Positions 10,417 through 21,462 of a stretch of 64,000 bases of DNA are shown in pieces. Under the pieces are notes generated by a model. That model was not told the DNA's origin. It worked only from the letters and a program-made list of their open reading frames with translations, and searched no databases. Positions within the stretch are counted from its first letter, which is position 1, and each line of letters starts with the position of its first letter. Made by a program: the position numbers and the translations under genes. Source of the DNA: Pyrenochaeta sp. MPI-SDFR-AT-0127 (lineage: Eukaryota; Ascomycota; Dothideomycetes; Pleosporales; Cucurbitariaceae); NCBI GenBank assembly GCA_020747015.1, contig JAGTJM010000023.1:124001-188000 (forward strand), in the 5' to 3' direction.

Positions 10417-11642
10417 CTTGATAATGAGATCATGAATAGGGTACCCTTCATTCATCTAGTGATTACACTGCGCCCGCTGCTACTCGCTTGCTAGTTCGAT
10501 TAGCCAGCCTATAAAAGGGGGGTTGAGGGAAACTAAGCTAATGCATGGCTATATCACTTGCCTGGAAAGAGCTAATTGGGCAGCTACTAAGTGTAGACAG
10601 CGTGAAAGGAAAGGGATTCAGAAGTAAGGCACTGCGGAAAGTTGGTGGGGTTCGCGACTCGCTTGGAAACCATGTTGAGAAGCATAGCTCAGTCTAGATA
10701 ACCAATAGAGCGCAGTTTGCTTCCTGTCTTATTTTCAATTTTTGCAAGAAGTTTACGGCCTCTACACTTTATAATAGAGCAAGCGTTGTAAAAACTTGAC
10801 AGTGCTATAATCTTCATTACTCTATCAATCTTACTTTAAAGTAAGCATGTCTTCATAGCAGTTGTGGGAGCTATAAGCGCTCTGTTCTGTAGGGTCACGA
10901 ACGGTACAACTACTATCTTGTGAACAATCAACTAAATGTATGGCCATTGATGTATTTAGAGGAACATCTACATAGATTGTAGTTGGTTCATGCGGGATGA
11001 CCCCAACTGCCTCCAGATGCGATAATCAAGCAGCTGACGCATCAAAGTCACTGTCCGGGCTGTTTACCAAAGTGACAGCACGTGATCGGGAATACGTTCT
11101 GTGTTCCGGGCCTCCTTTAACCTGACCGGCAACGTCGATTCGTAAGCACCTCTAATGAAATAGAACGAAGTTTGATGCATACGATACATAGGGGGACCAA
11201 ATGCGGGGATCGTGATAGCGAACAGATTCCGGGGCTGGTTTTGCGGACCTGCAGCCGCGTATGCAGGGTAACGCTGAATGCCGTTGTGGCAGCCCTACAC
11301 TCCAGCACCGCCTGGGTCAATGCATCAATGTATCGGAATGTTCCGACTGTTAGATGAAGAAAAGACGAGTGACAAATGGGCCACGCAATCTGCGTGGACA
11401 CGGTCAGCTTCTTCGAGATGATCTGGTGTTTGAGGCATCGACGGTTGCGCACAGGTTCCGTTCTGAGATGCAACCCCTTGCAGGCCACTCTTACTCCATA
11501 GACGACGAACCTTGTGTTGTACTGGAGATCGTAGATATTTTGCAATACATAAAGGCAGCCAGATATCGTAACAAACCTCATTCCACGCCAGCTCTTGCCA
11601 TTTCGATCAACTCTTGGGATCCCCATTGCTCACACCTTTGCC
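10417..11642. other. 1.2-kb intergenic stretch
   Basis: No gene is supported. A TATAAAAG box lies at 10510-10517 without an obvious gene downstream, and 10730-10870 is AT-rich. Confidence 0.5.
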
Positions 11643-12728
11643 ATGTTTAACAAGACTGTTACCTCTATCATGCTTCTGGCGGGCATTGTTTCTGCCGCCG
11701 GACTGCCGAACTTCGCAAATCGCACCATATTTGCCAACGAGCAAAAAGCGAATGTCACGAAATTCTTGACTGAAGCAGAGAATCTCGTCTCCGATCCACG
11801 ATTGTACCAGTACTTTATGGACCAGTGTATTGTACAGCAGGTCTACCCACAGCTGTTCAGTATGCCTGCTGGCTTTGTGAAGCCTTTCAAGGCTTTCGAT
11901 AACCTCTACTTCGTTGGACATACATCCGTCCACGCTTGGGCAATCGACACCGGCGATGGTATCATCGTGATTGATACGCTCAACAACCAGAGTGAAATCG
12001 AGAACGTTATGCTACCTATGTTTGCGGAGCTTGGTCTCAAGCCTGAAAACATCAAGAGCGTCATTATTACCCACGAACACCTCGACCACTACGGTGGTGC
12101 GCTGTACCTGCAGGACACCTATAATGCCACGGTATACGGGGCCGAAGCCTTCTGGGTTGCGTTGGCTGCACTTCCAGCAAACTCTGTTCCCCCACCACCA
12201 AGAAGAGGTGTGGCGGTGGGCGATGGCGACGGCGTCACCTTGGGTAATACCACAATCAATATTCTCGAAACCCCTGGGCACACACTGGGTACCATCTCAC
12301 TAAGCTTCCCTGTTACCGACAACGGTGAGCCGCACATTGCCGGATTGATGGGTGGCACTGGCACGCCGGCTCAACAGAATATGCGTGAGATGAAAGTCGC
12401 AAGTGGCCTCAAGTTTGCGCAATACGCGACCGACACCGGGATTGATGTGCTCATCTCGAATCACCAGGTTGCCGATCATTCTGTCCAGAATGCCGACATC
12501 CTCGAGCACCTCAGTCCTGGTGAAGCAAATCCTTTCGTTCTCGGGAACCAGAACTTCGTCAATTATCTCCTCATCAATGCAGTATGCTCCCAGGTGATCG
12601 CGGCTCGTCAGGGCATGAATTTAAATGTCGGTGGTAACAGTACTGCTGGTACTCAGAGGCGAAATTCTCATGAGTTCTTTGCACGCGCCTTCGCTGCTGA
12701 AGTGGGTGGTGGTGAGTGTAATCACTGA
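11643..12728 (+). CDS. secreted metallo-beta-lactamase-fold hydrolase
   Basis: The protein has 361 aa in one exon from ATG 11643. An earlier in-frame ATG (11595) is rejected because the second start places a clean signal peptide (about residues 1-19, VTSIMLLAGIVSAAG) at the N-terminus. The MBL fold is shown by DGIIVIDTLNN, the zinc motif ITHEHLDHYGG (H-x-H-x-D-H, near residue 140), the metal ligand in ETPGHTLGTISL and SNHQVADHS further on. The order resembles subclass B3-like enzymes. Several N-x-T/S sites are present. It should be an extracellular or secretory-pathway hydrolase or lactonase; the substrate is unknown. It is convergent with the Zn2Cys6 regulator only 180 bp away. Confidence 0.88.
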   Translation: MFNKTVTSIMLLAGIVSAAGLPNFANRTIFANEQKANVTKFLTEAENLVSDPRLYQYFMDQCIVQQVYPQLFSMPAGFVKPFKAFDNLYFVGHTSVHAWAIDTGDGIIVIDTLNNQSEIENVMLPMFAELGLKPENIKSVIITHEHLDHYGGALYLQDTYNATVYGAEAFWVALAALPANSVPPPPRRGVAVGDGDGVTLGNTTINILETPGHTLGTISLSFPVTDNGEPHIAGLMGGTGTPAQQNMREMKVASGLKFAQYATDTGIDVLISNHQVADHSVQNADILEHLSPGEANPFVLGNQNFVNYLLINAVCSQVIAARQGMNLNVGGNSTAGTQRRNSHEFFARAFAAEVGGGECNH

Positions 12729-12908
12729 GCAGTTGTATCGCTATATGGCTAGCGTACCTTAAAGAGGTGGTGGTATCCGCGAAATACTCTCAGGCGTAAA
12801 CAGAGGATTTCTGTGATCTCCATTGCTGTTGATGTTGCAACTGGCTCTGACGACGTACCAATGTAGCTTCAATGTATATACATACTGAACATGGAATGAG
12901 CTTGCTGT

Positions 12909-15213
12909 TTATATTAATCCTTCGAAATGTCGTGATATCTCGGATAGATCGCAATTGGACGTTGTTTGTTCTCCGAAATTGTTGGCACCAATATCGTACT
13001 GAAGCTGTGGGGCATTGATTGCATTTGTGCCGAACGCATCGTAAAGGTCCATAAGGTCGCTGCTAATATTGAAGATGTCTGGTTCGGAATTTGGCCATAG
13101 GTCCACGTGTGAAGTATTACCAATCCATGGTTCGCGCACTACGTCTGCTGGCACCTCTGAGGGGGCGGGTTCCTGTCCCTGCATAGTGCGACCATTCGGA
13201 GCTGTCGACGCACCCACGATACCTGCGCTATTATCATCTGATTGATGCTTTGCCGACTGTTGTTGATCTTTTCGTAGAGTCAGAGATCGCACGAACGGTA
13301 GCACCCCACTGATACTTTTCCAAAGCTTGCGGCTTGCCGTGCCATGGCGTGATAAACTCTTCAAGAGTTCCAGAGCCGCAACAAAAGACAGACGACACGT
13401 CTCCGTAAATTGATTCGGCGCATGGCAGACAGCAAGGAGAAGCACACTCAATGCAGCAACCAGATAGTGGTGGTAGACGCTGGGTTGACGTCTATAGATG
13501 TCACTCGTGTTGTTGAAGTCTACAAGTACTTGTATACTATTCTTAGCAATGTTGACCACCAGCTGCACCATTTTAGTATCGGACTTTCCATTCTCATGGT
13601 CTAATACGTGGTGACGGTGAATGAGGAGTCTTATGTAATTTCCTCGAAGATGAAGCAGTGTACGTAGCCGATGTAGCACTCGAGGTTGGGCGGAAATTTG
13701 CGTGGTAAGCTCATCTTCAGTATATCTCAGTCGAAGCTCATCCGGTATGGAAGCTCGCCAGTTTTGAATAATAAAGTCAAGATACTCCTCCGTTTCTTGG
13801 GGTATGCGTAGAGACGTCGAGCCATACGGCGGCAATGCTTCCCAGATCCTTGAGCAAAGCCTGCCATACGCTACCGTGCACTTGAGATATGGAAATTCTT
13901 GGCCAGGTTCGGGGAGGTCTGAGTCAATGTCCTTGTCGTTGAGTGCAAAGGACAGGCTGGTCCCAAAACTCCACCGGCGATCGAGCTGGTACACAGTCCA
14001 GAAAACCTGTGTTGCCATTTTGCGTGACGCTATATCTGGAAAATTGTCGAAAAGGCTCCGACTGTGGTTCAGCCCCATCTCAAGCGCATGGCGTGCAGCT
14101 TTTCCAATTGCACGCCATGCAAACAGCTCTTCCTCCGTGTGACAGAAATAAATGCTTAGCATACCCATGATCTGCAGGTCTTTGAGCCCAACTTGCGTCA
14201 CACTTGTTATGCGGCCAAGATCATTATCAACTACGCCAATTAACTCATCGCGGATCTGCTGGTCGCTGTGAACTTCGTGAGTCATGGCTGTAGCGATGGC
14301 AACTCGTAGAATATGGAGGTCTTTAGCACCAAAATGTGGAAAATCATTTGAGGCAGCAGTCGACTGTCCAGCAAGATTTAGGAGGTGAGGTAGGTTAGAA
14401 ATGAAATACTCGGTGTCTAAGATTGGATGAACCGCAACGACTTCGTCTTGGTAGATGCCTAAGAAGCGCACGATCTCAGCTTCTGAGAATCCGAGAAGGA
14501 TATCGACTCCAGTCCCTACTGGCGTATATGGTGGCCGATATTGAACAGGCTGTGTCGGTGTCGCATCTCTCGTACAAGGTGTTGGAGATCGGCTAGTTGA
14601 CCGATCCTGGCCAGTAGGGATGCCCATAAGAGCAAGCGAGGATTCAGCAACATGAAACCCAAATGCTGAGCGAGTAGGCCCCACGAAATTAGGTTGCCTC
14701 GCTTTGTCGTCTCGCCGAATGTCGCTGTTGGCATATGTGGAGACGGTCGATTGCGAACATGGGGTGCGACGATTTAGACAATCCGGAGCGCTCGATTGCT
14801 TCTCTACTATCATTGATACCGTAGCTGTGAGTGTGCTGAGCTGTTGTTTCAGGGCCGAGACTTCTTCAGCAAGCTCTACACAGCGTGAGGTGCAAGTTTG
14901 CTGTGCATGCCTGTCCTTCTCTTTCGCCATCTGAGTAGCAGTGGGAATGATAACACACTGCGCACCCATCGAAGCACAGCGCTGACATACAGGGTCATCA
15001 TTTAGGCGTATGCATTTCACCTTGCAGCGTTTGCAGTCATTGCTTGACATATTAGCGTATGATTCCCGCTCCTATGGAGGTAATCACTTACCACGCGGTA
15101 GACGCGTACTTGCCGCGCTTTGAACGGCTGTGCTCGGAGTCATCTTGCGACGGCCGTTTCTGCAAAGTCTGCGAGATACCTGGCCCGCCAGATGTTCGCT
15201 TGTTCAGCGCCAT
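12909..15213 (-). CDS. Zn2Cys6 transcription factor with fungal_trans domain
   Basis: Two exons (15213-15092 and 15042-12909) give 751 aa. The 49-bp intron (GTAAGT, GCTAAT branch, AG) splits the first zinc-cluster Cys codon as TG|C. Splicing rebuilds ACNDCKRCKVKC, then the spacer and CQRCASMGAQC, a complete six-cysteine cluster at about residues 41-69. A short helix rich in Glu/Lys follows (about 85-125, coiled coil likely). The middle fungal_trans domain includes FSEAEIVRFLGIYQDEVVAVHPILD and GKAARHALEMGLNHS. The tail is acidic and Asn-rich, a possible activation region. It is nuclear and probably binds CGG half sites. Its place next to the transporter, aldolase and MBL genes makes it a candidate regulator of them. 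Confidence 0.92.
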
Positions 15214-18200
15214 GCTGCATGGCAGTAATGGCGAAGTTTGAATGATGCATGTGCCTAGGAGGGAGCGAGGTTTCAAAGCTGGGGAAATAAGCGGGGCGGG
15301 ATCGGTCACTCTGCGGATCGTCTCCGTCGCTAGCGGAATGCTTCAGCTGGGGCCATGGACGTGCAAATTAGCAAGACGTAGTTACAATTTTGATTGGCAT
15401 GGACGTAAAGACTAAGTGAAATTCAAAGATGGTGATGTGATTGGCATAGGAGGTTTGAGCATGCGATGGCCCAAGTGGTGCTAAGCCACTAAATTGTACC
15501 GTGCCTTCCCGAGCACTGTTGTTCCTCGTTCTACGGTGGTTGAGTAACCAGCATCAATGAGTGGATCCTTGTGCGTCAGACATCGATATCCAGACTGACA
15601 AACGGGTCCTGATCGCTTGGATCTTCTCAAAACCCGACACAAAAACCAACTAAGGTGGGTCTTGTAGCCAAGCACTTTAATTTACGATGAATATGTGAGC
15701 TCCGAGCAGCTCTCTACATTGCTCAAAAGCTGTTGCTGGTGCCATGGTTTAATATTCGGGCTGGTCGTGATTCTTTCTTTCAAGCGGGGTGTTTTATGCT
15801 CCTAAGCTCTATGAATTTCACAGGAGCTGGTCATACGTACTCCTAGGCGTGCGTAAAGAATACGCGTCAAAGCGAGATAACTAAGCAAATCGTGCCCTTC
15901 ACTTGAAAAAGGCGACCACTACAACGTAAGCCCTTAGCCCACACTCACTCAAATATCGAACAACCTCCATTTTCAGAAAGTTTGATACCGCAATGAATCA
16001 ATATCCTGTTTCAATTACGCGACGTATCTGACAAACGTCTGACAGCTGCTGGGTGACTTCTTTCACTAAGAAATGTACTTTCCTGCACCTCGACCACCTT
16101 CACTGCCATATCATTAATCGCCTTCAACATGGTATCAAATGGTCAGCAAAGCAAGATTCCACAAGGTGCCTGATGAATCTAATTTCGAGGAGTCCCAATT
16201 TACTCTTCTATTGCAAAAAGATTTAAAAATCAATTGTAAACATCCAGCACAAGCACAAAAGGAGTTTCAATGCCAATAGAGCGCCTATATTCCGAGTTTG
16301 AAATGGCTCTTCTAGAGCATACCTTGGGTTTTTCAAATCGTAGCCTGTCCCCCACATCTCAATTCAGGAACCTCATATCTGAGACCATGAAAAGGCAGCC
16401 CGAAAGATCCGGGTGACCGCATTCTGTGAATGTCACCTAAAAAAGGTTAAGCCTCTACCTTCGCGCAATCAACCAGATACGTCAAGCCGCTGATAATTTT
16501 GCTTATTTCAAGCGCTAATACACCAGCAGGAGGCCCTTTAACTAGTCATTATATTTTACTACACACAGATTAAGAGCTGTAGCACAACGTGGATCAATAA
16601 GGCTTTATTTAAAGCTGCACAACATTCCAAAAATCAAAAAGAGGGAATTCTGCTTCTGCATCTGCATCCGTCATTTCACTATACCCATTATTGGGATGGA
16701 AAATTCCTAAGCAAAAGGATCCTCGATGGAAGCCGACAGTTGATCACTTATTTTGCCTATATCTGCGCGGATGGAACGGCCATTCTACCGGCTCGAACTG
16801 AACAATGTACCCCTGGGACATTCAAGACTTTCACTCAGAGCATTTTGATGACTCATCTGAACAATTATACTTTTCAGCTTCAAAGAATCAATAGACAATC
16901 ATTGATCTTGGGATAAGAATGCTGGAAGATAGCTAGCTGACATACAATGGATCAAGCGGGCGATTTGAGCCGTCTGTTGTGCATCGACAGCCATCAAGTC
17001 ATATAGAACTCCGTTTGATCGAGTATGGCGACAAGGACGGAGCACCATACTGACAATCCTACCCCTACCACTGTAGCAATATTGCATGGGCACAAGCGAA
17101 TGTTTGACAGAACGTGAAGGTGAAGACCATCAACAATGAACACTAAACGACCGTATCATGTGTCGACGCAGCATTGCCGCTAAGCCCCAAAAAAACGAGC
17201 TGGATGCTAGTTTATTGTTCAGCCCTTACAAAATGATTGAGTTGAACGATAGCTGATGTGAGAGCGAACACTTCCGGTGGAGCAGAAGTGCTCACAAAGT
17301 GTACAGGCAGGATTGCATCCCTAGCGTGCCGCGAGTCAGCTGCGGGCCCCTCCTTGAGTAGTACTGTCATGAAGACTTTGCAGCGATAGGGAGAAGCAAG
17401 TATAATCAGGATTACGCCACTCAATTGTATCGAAGTCAAGAAGAAAATGGAAGGTATCGGGATTTCTCTGCTGTTGGGAAGCCCATGTGGACACTAGTGA
17501 TATCAATCATGTGCTGGGCCCAGTAACTGTTTGAACAAGCCCCCCCCCCAAAAAAACAGCCTTCAATATTGCATGAAAAAATGATGAGTTGAAAGATTGG
17601 ATGTTCGAGTTCGATTGGTTCATGAGATGTCACAAAATTAAGGTAGTGTTGACCAAACAATACAAGCACAAATCACAGGACTTCTTATCATTCGCTTCGG
17701 TATTTGAACAAAGGCCTCTGGATTTGTCAATTCTTCAAGGCACAATTCTCGGAGAGCAGCACCTGCATACCCGCTGAAAGAGGGGCACTGAACAAAGAAC
17801 ATAGCAAAGCTACTACTAATTGGGAAAAGCCCTTGAGGCTGAGGGTTATCGGGAGGTAAAGCCACATGATTTCAAAGACAATGAGGGGGCTTCGAGCTAA
17901 GTACAGGTACTGTGGGGTAATTCTTACCAGCAGACCATCCATGCTATTCGCGAAGAAAGAGCCTAGGGATCTCCACTCATACACAGCCCCTTTGGTCTAG
18001 ATACATGAAAAATTTGTCGATTCCACGGACTTGCGTCAAAATCAGCCCAAATTATCTGTGCTAAGTCGCGAGCAGACTACACTCCAGCTGTTGTCGTACT
18101 TGTACGTAATACATTCCAATGGGTATCAGGTACAGTAGGCAAATGACGGCACGTTCCTTGGGGCTTGGCCATGAAAACGGAAAGCTTCAGTGAAGGTAGC

Positions 18201-20007
18201 CCATCGGAACTCTCCTGTAGTCTACTATACTCTCAGCTACATCGAAGATCGAACTTACGCTCTACAACAACGCCTGGTTCTCATACACCAGTAAGCACAA
18301 TGAGAGCAACTCTTTACCATAATTTCGATAGCACAAAGATGTAAGTTCCTTAGCTTCGCTGAAAACACAAGAGTTCGAACCCCACAGAGCTGATTCTGCT
18401 GCACAGGGGCTTTTCAGAGTGTCGAACTACCCTCTCTACTGTATTATCCGTGAGTGCCATACCAGGACCGTTGAGAAACCGCCCATCGGGGCACAACAGG
18501 CCTTACGCACTTGGGATATGGCTAGATTACCGAGAAATATACACATGGTGATGTTACTATACCAAAATAGGTTCAGCTCTAGCTTGCGTGAAGCAAATCA
18601 TCTAAGACCCGAACTGCTTCTATTGAATTTTCTTGGCAAATAAGAGTGGGACCTTGACGATACTAAACGAAAGCTGGGCAGTGCCGGGAATTTTAGATCA
18701 ACATCTGGGCATAATTCTCACGTACGGCTGAACGATGTGGTCATCATTGCGTTTCTAAGTCAAGTTCCCCGCCTTCTTGACCTCCTGGGTACCAATACAT
18801 TCACAGAAGAGGGACTACAAGCACAGCTAATTTCTGTTGACCAACACCCTACCTGGCCTGACCAGTTTAAATCCAAGTTCGGATGATCTCGATCCCACAG
18901 CCTTCTACCACTCAAGACCAACTTGGCGTACCATTCCTCGAAGCACTACCGCGCATTTGACTTGCCAAATGACAACGAGCTGAACTTGTCAAGTCGTTTC
19001 TGGCGGTGGAGAGTAGCTGTACATTTCCTTCGATCTGTTCGAATTCTGGGTTTTTGCAACGCTCCTTCGAGATTCACGGCTCTTGGCGACTACACTTGAC
19101 TACAGCCACCGGCACCACGACAGACAACATGCTGAACAAGAGCTTGTATCTACCAATCACGGCCTCATCCTACGAGGATACCTTTCCAGCTCTGTCGGTA
19201 TCACTAGGATCCGCAGCCAGATTCTTGGGCCTCGTCCCTCGCCTCGCAGCTTGGCATCATACCGTGCGCCCCAAAAGCTTGCTCTTTCCACTATTTCCAG
19301 CTTTCTCCAGAACGGTTTGGTAGCTGACTAGTCAGTCATCAGGATGATACTTTCCATTCAAACAGCACAAAGAATGCAGATCGATCGGACGTCCAGGGTT
19401 CGACGGGGCAGATGCAACAACAACGAACAAAATCATCACTGTGAAGTTTTCGAATAAACTCCTAATGGTACAACCTGGGTCTTTTCAGCATAAGTCAATT
19501 TTTTAACTCCAATGATATATCGTATGCCTCGTAGTGAGCATTCGGTGCATGAGCTTATTTCGATCCTATCGTGAGATTCCTTTTACATGAGGCGGGCTAC
19601 ATTACTACCTGTTATGTCCTACATCGCTCAGCCATCGATCATTGTCAGCCGCATAGTGCGGAGAAGGTCAAGCAACAATGGATGTACCTTCGCTACGTAG
19701 TCTACAAGCATGTTCAGCTCACCGGCTCGATGGTTCACCGGCTTAGTGTGCATAATTCAATAGATTACTACCCTCAAAGTTTCTCGGCGGGAATCTAGCC
19801 TTCAATTGTAATCATGATCAGTTGTTTGGGACCTGAGATCGATCACGATTCTAGACAAGTTGTGATTTGGAATAGACCATTCTCTTTCATCAAGAGCGGT
19901 CCTAAAAGGTATAAAAACCCCTTGGACGTAGGACTCAGGAAACCATCAACAAAAATCACTTCATTCTTCGCTCAACATTACCAACCAAATCAATCAATTA
20001 TCTGACC
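15214..20007. other. 4.8-kb gene-free stretch, possible degenerate coding remnants
   Basis: No intact gene was found. Short coding-like pieces lie around 16270-16420 (plus) and 16899-17984 (minus). The latter includes a hydrophobic segment (IVFEIMWLYLPITLSLKGF) read across stops and a possible intron, but I could not build a gene. A C10A7 homopolymer run sits at 17540-17556. Either old decayed genes or long regulatory DNA for the secreted-protein gene to the right. Confidence 0.45.
19910..19917 (+). promoter_or_regulatory. TATA box of the secreted cysteine-rich protein gene
   Basis: TATAAAAA lies 98 bp upstream of the ATG at 20008, in a CA-rich leader typical of strongly expressed fungal genes. 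Confidence 0.55.
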
Positions 20008-20639
20008 ATGAAGGGGTCTTTCATTATCGCTGCCCTCTTGGGTGCTGTGGCTCTTGCTAGCCCTGCCCCTACCAAGTACGACAAGGACTGCAGCAAGAAG
20101 CACTGTCCACCCGTTCACTGCACTGGCTCGGAATATGTATGCATCCCATTATTTCGATATGAATTTTGCGTCTCTAATATCATTTAGGCTATGTGTAAGT
20201 GCAAGAACGACTACGAGAAAGCTTGCAAGGAGAAGTGTCATTATTACGAGCCGAAGATCAAGGTTCGTTTTTATGTCGAATAGTACGTGCTGCCCTTCAC
20301 TGACCAGTCTGACAGAAGTGCAAGCACGATCATAAGGAGAAGGATGACTGGGACCACAAGCACAAGGATGATTGGGAACGTAAGAAGAAGCACGACCATG
20401 ATCGTAATGAGAAGGATGAATGGGAGCGTAAGAAGAAGCACGACCATGATCGCAAGGAGAAGGATGACTGGGAGCGTAAGAAGAAGCACGACCATGATCG
20501 CAAGGAGAAGGATGATTGGGAGCGTAAACACAAAGATAAGCACCGGAACGACCACCATGAGGGTAAAGACAAGCACCGAGACGGTCACCATGAGGGTAAA
20601 GACAAGCACCGAGACGGCCACCATAAGGACAGAGACTAG
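20008..20639 (+). CDS. small secreted protein: 8 cysteines plus His/Lys/Asp-rich tandem-repeat tail
   Basis: Three exons (20008-20136, 20188-20262, 20316-20639) give 175 aa. Both introns are about 50 bp, GT-AG, and both fall between codons. Residues 1-18 form a signal peptide (GSFIIAALLGAVALAS), followed by a possible propeptide. Residues 28-70 hold eight cysteines (28, 33, 38, 46, 48, 56, 60, 70) and no hydrophobic core to speak of. From residue 71 the chain is almost only Lys, His, Asp, Glu, Arg, Trp and Gly. Three 16-aa units (residues 91-138, KKKHDHDR-type) are followed by three 11-aa units (143-175, KHRDGHHEGKD-type). I do not recognise a family. The layout suggests an effector-like or metal-binding secreted protein; that is inference. 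Confidence 0.82.
20382..20525 (+). repeat. 3 x 48-bp in-frame tandem repeat
   Basis: Encodes three near-identical 16-residue units in exon 3 of the secreted protein gene. Confidence 0.9.
20538..20636 (+). repeat. 3 x 33-bp in-frame tandem repeat
   Basis: Encodes three 11-residue His-rich units at the C-terminus of the same protein. The last copy is diverged at its end. Confidence 0.85.
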
Positions 20640-21462
20640 AACAAGAAAAAGCCTTCCGTTTAAGTGGTCGATAAGACGACTGACAAGGTCAAGAAGCTTG
20701 GTGGCCACTGAATCCTCACCATGGATATCCTCATTTTGTAAACTGAGACGTCGATCCCCTTATATCGTGTTCGCTGTACAGAGTCCGACTTTAGGTCTCG
20801 ATCTCGCAGTACTTTGTTTATAGTCTTTTATGTAGTCGGCCTGGGCTAGTAATGTAATACACACTCCTTTCGCCTACAGATTAGCACTGCTTTGATCTTT
20901 GTGTACCTGGCTTACAGCTCGGTCCTTTCCGCCGATGGCTTTTTCCTACTTCTATCCTTAAAGGCTCTTCAAAAGCCTTCTACAGGCTGCCACTATCACT
21001 ATGACTTCTCGTAGGTGTTTCTACGGTCACTATTACTATGAGACTTCATGCATCTCTCTGGCAGCCAAGCAATGAGAGGGCGCTAATCCGTCTAGTGGCA
21101 AACGAGCAATGGCTTCGATGCTGAGGCAATGCATGATGATATTGGTGTATAAAGGGAAAAAAGGTGCATTTTAATATTTTCATTATCACTGCGAAATAAG
21201 CTATGTGGACGCCACCTTCCAACCCAAGCCCAAACGGGAAAAAGCACAAAAGCCCTCCGAAGGCCTGCCAGGAGGCCACAGAGGGGATATCGTCACCATC
21301 AATCCTAATGTTACAGTGTCCCAATTACTTCTTTTCATTGTGCACCAATCCATACGGATGTCGTAAGGTCGTGTCGTAATGTGATACGTGTGGAAGCCGT
21401 GTTCCAGATGGATAACGGCTTGACGTGACTTGTCGAATGTATCATAGCGAAAAATGATTCAT
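20640..21462. other. intergenic between convergent genes
   Basis: No gene is supported. It holds the 3' ends of the secreted-protein gene and the Ish1-repeat gene. Confidence 0.5.

Noticed and set aside
10510..10517. TATA box
   Set aside because: No gene begins within a plausible distance on either strand, so it is not listed as a promoter.
17727..17984. Possible RTA1-like membrane protein exon on the minus strand
   Set aside because: One hydrophobic stretch resembles a TM segment, but stops and missing neighbours prevent a gene model.
18365..18420. GAGTTCGAACCCC resembling a tRNA T arm
   Set aside because: The stem around the loop does not pair and no acceptor or anticodon arm could be found.
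20271..20708. Hydrophobic 145-codon minus-strand frame
   Set aside because: It is the antisense shadow of the charged tandem repeats; Lys/Asp/His codons read backwards give Leu/Val/Ile.
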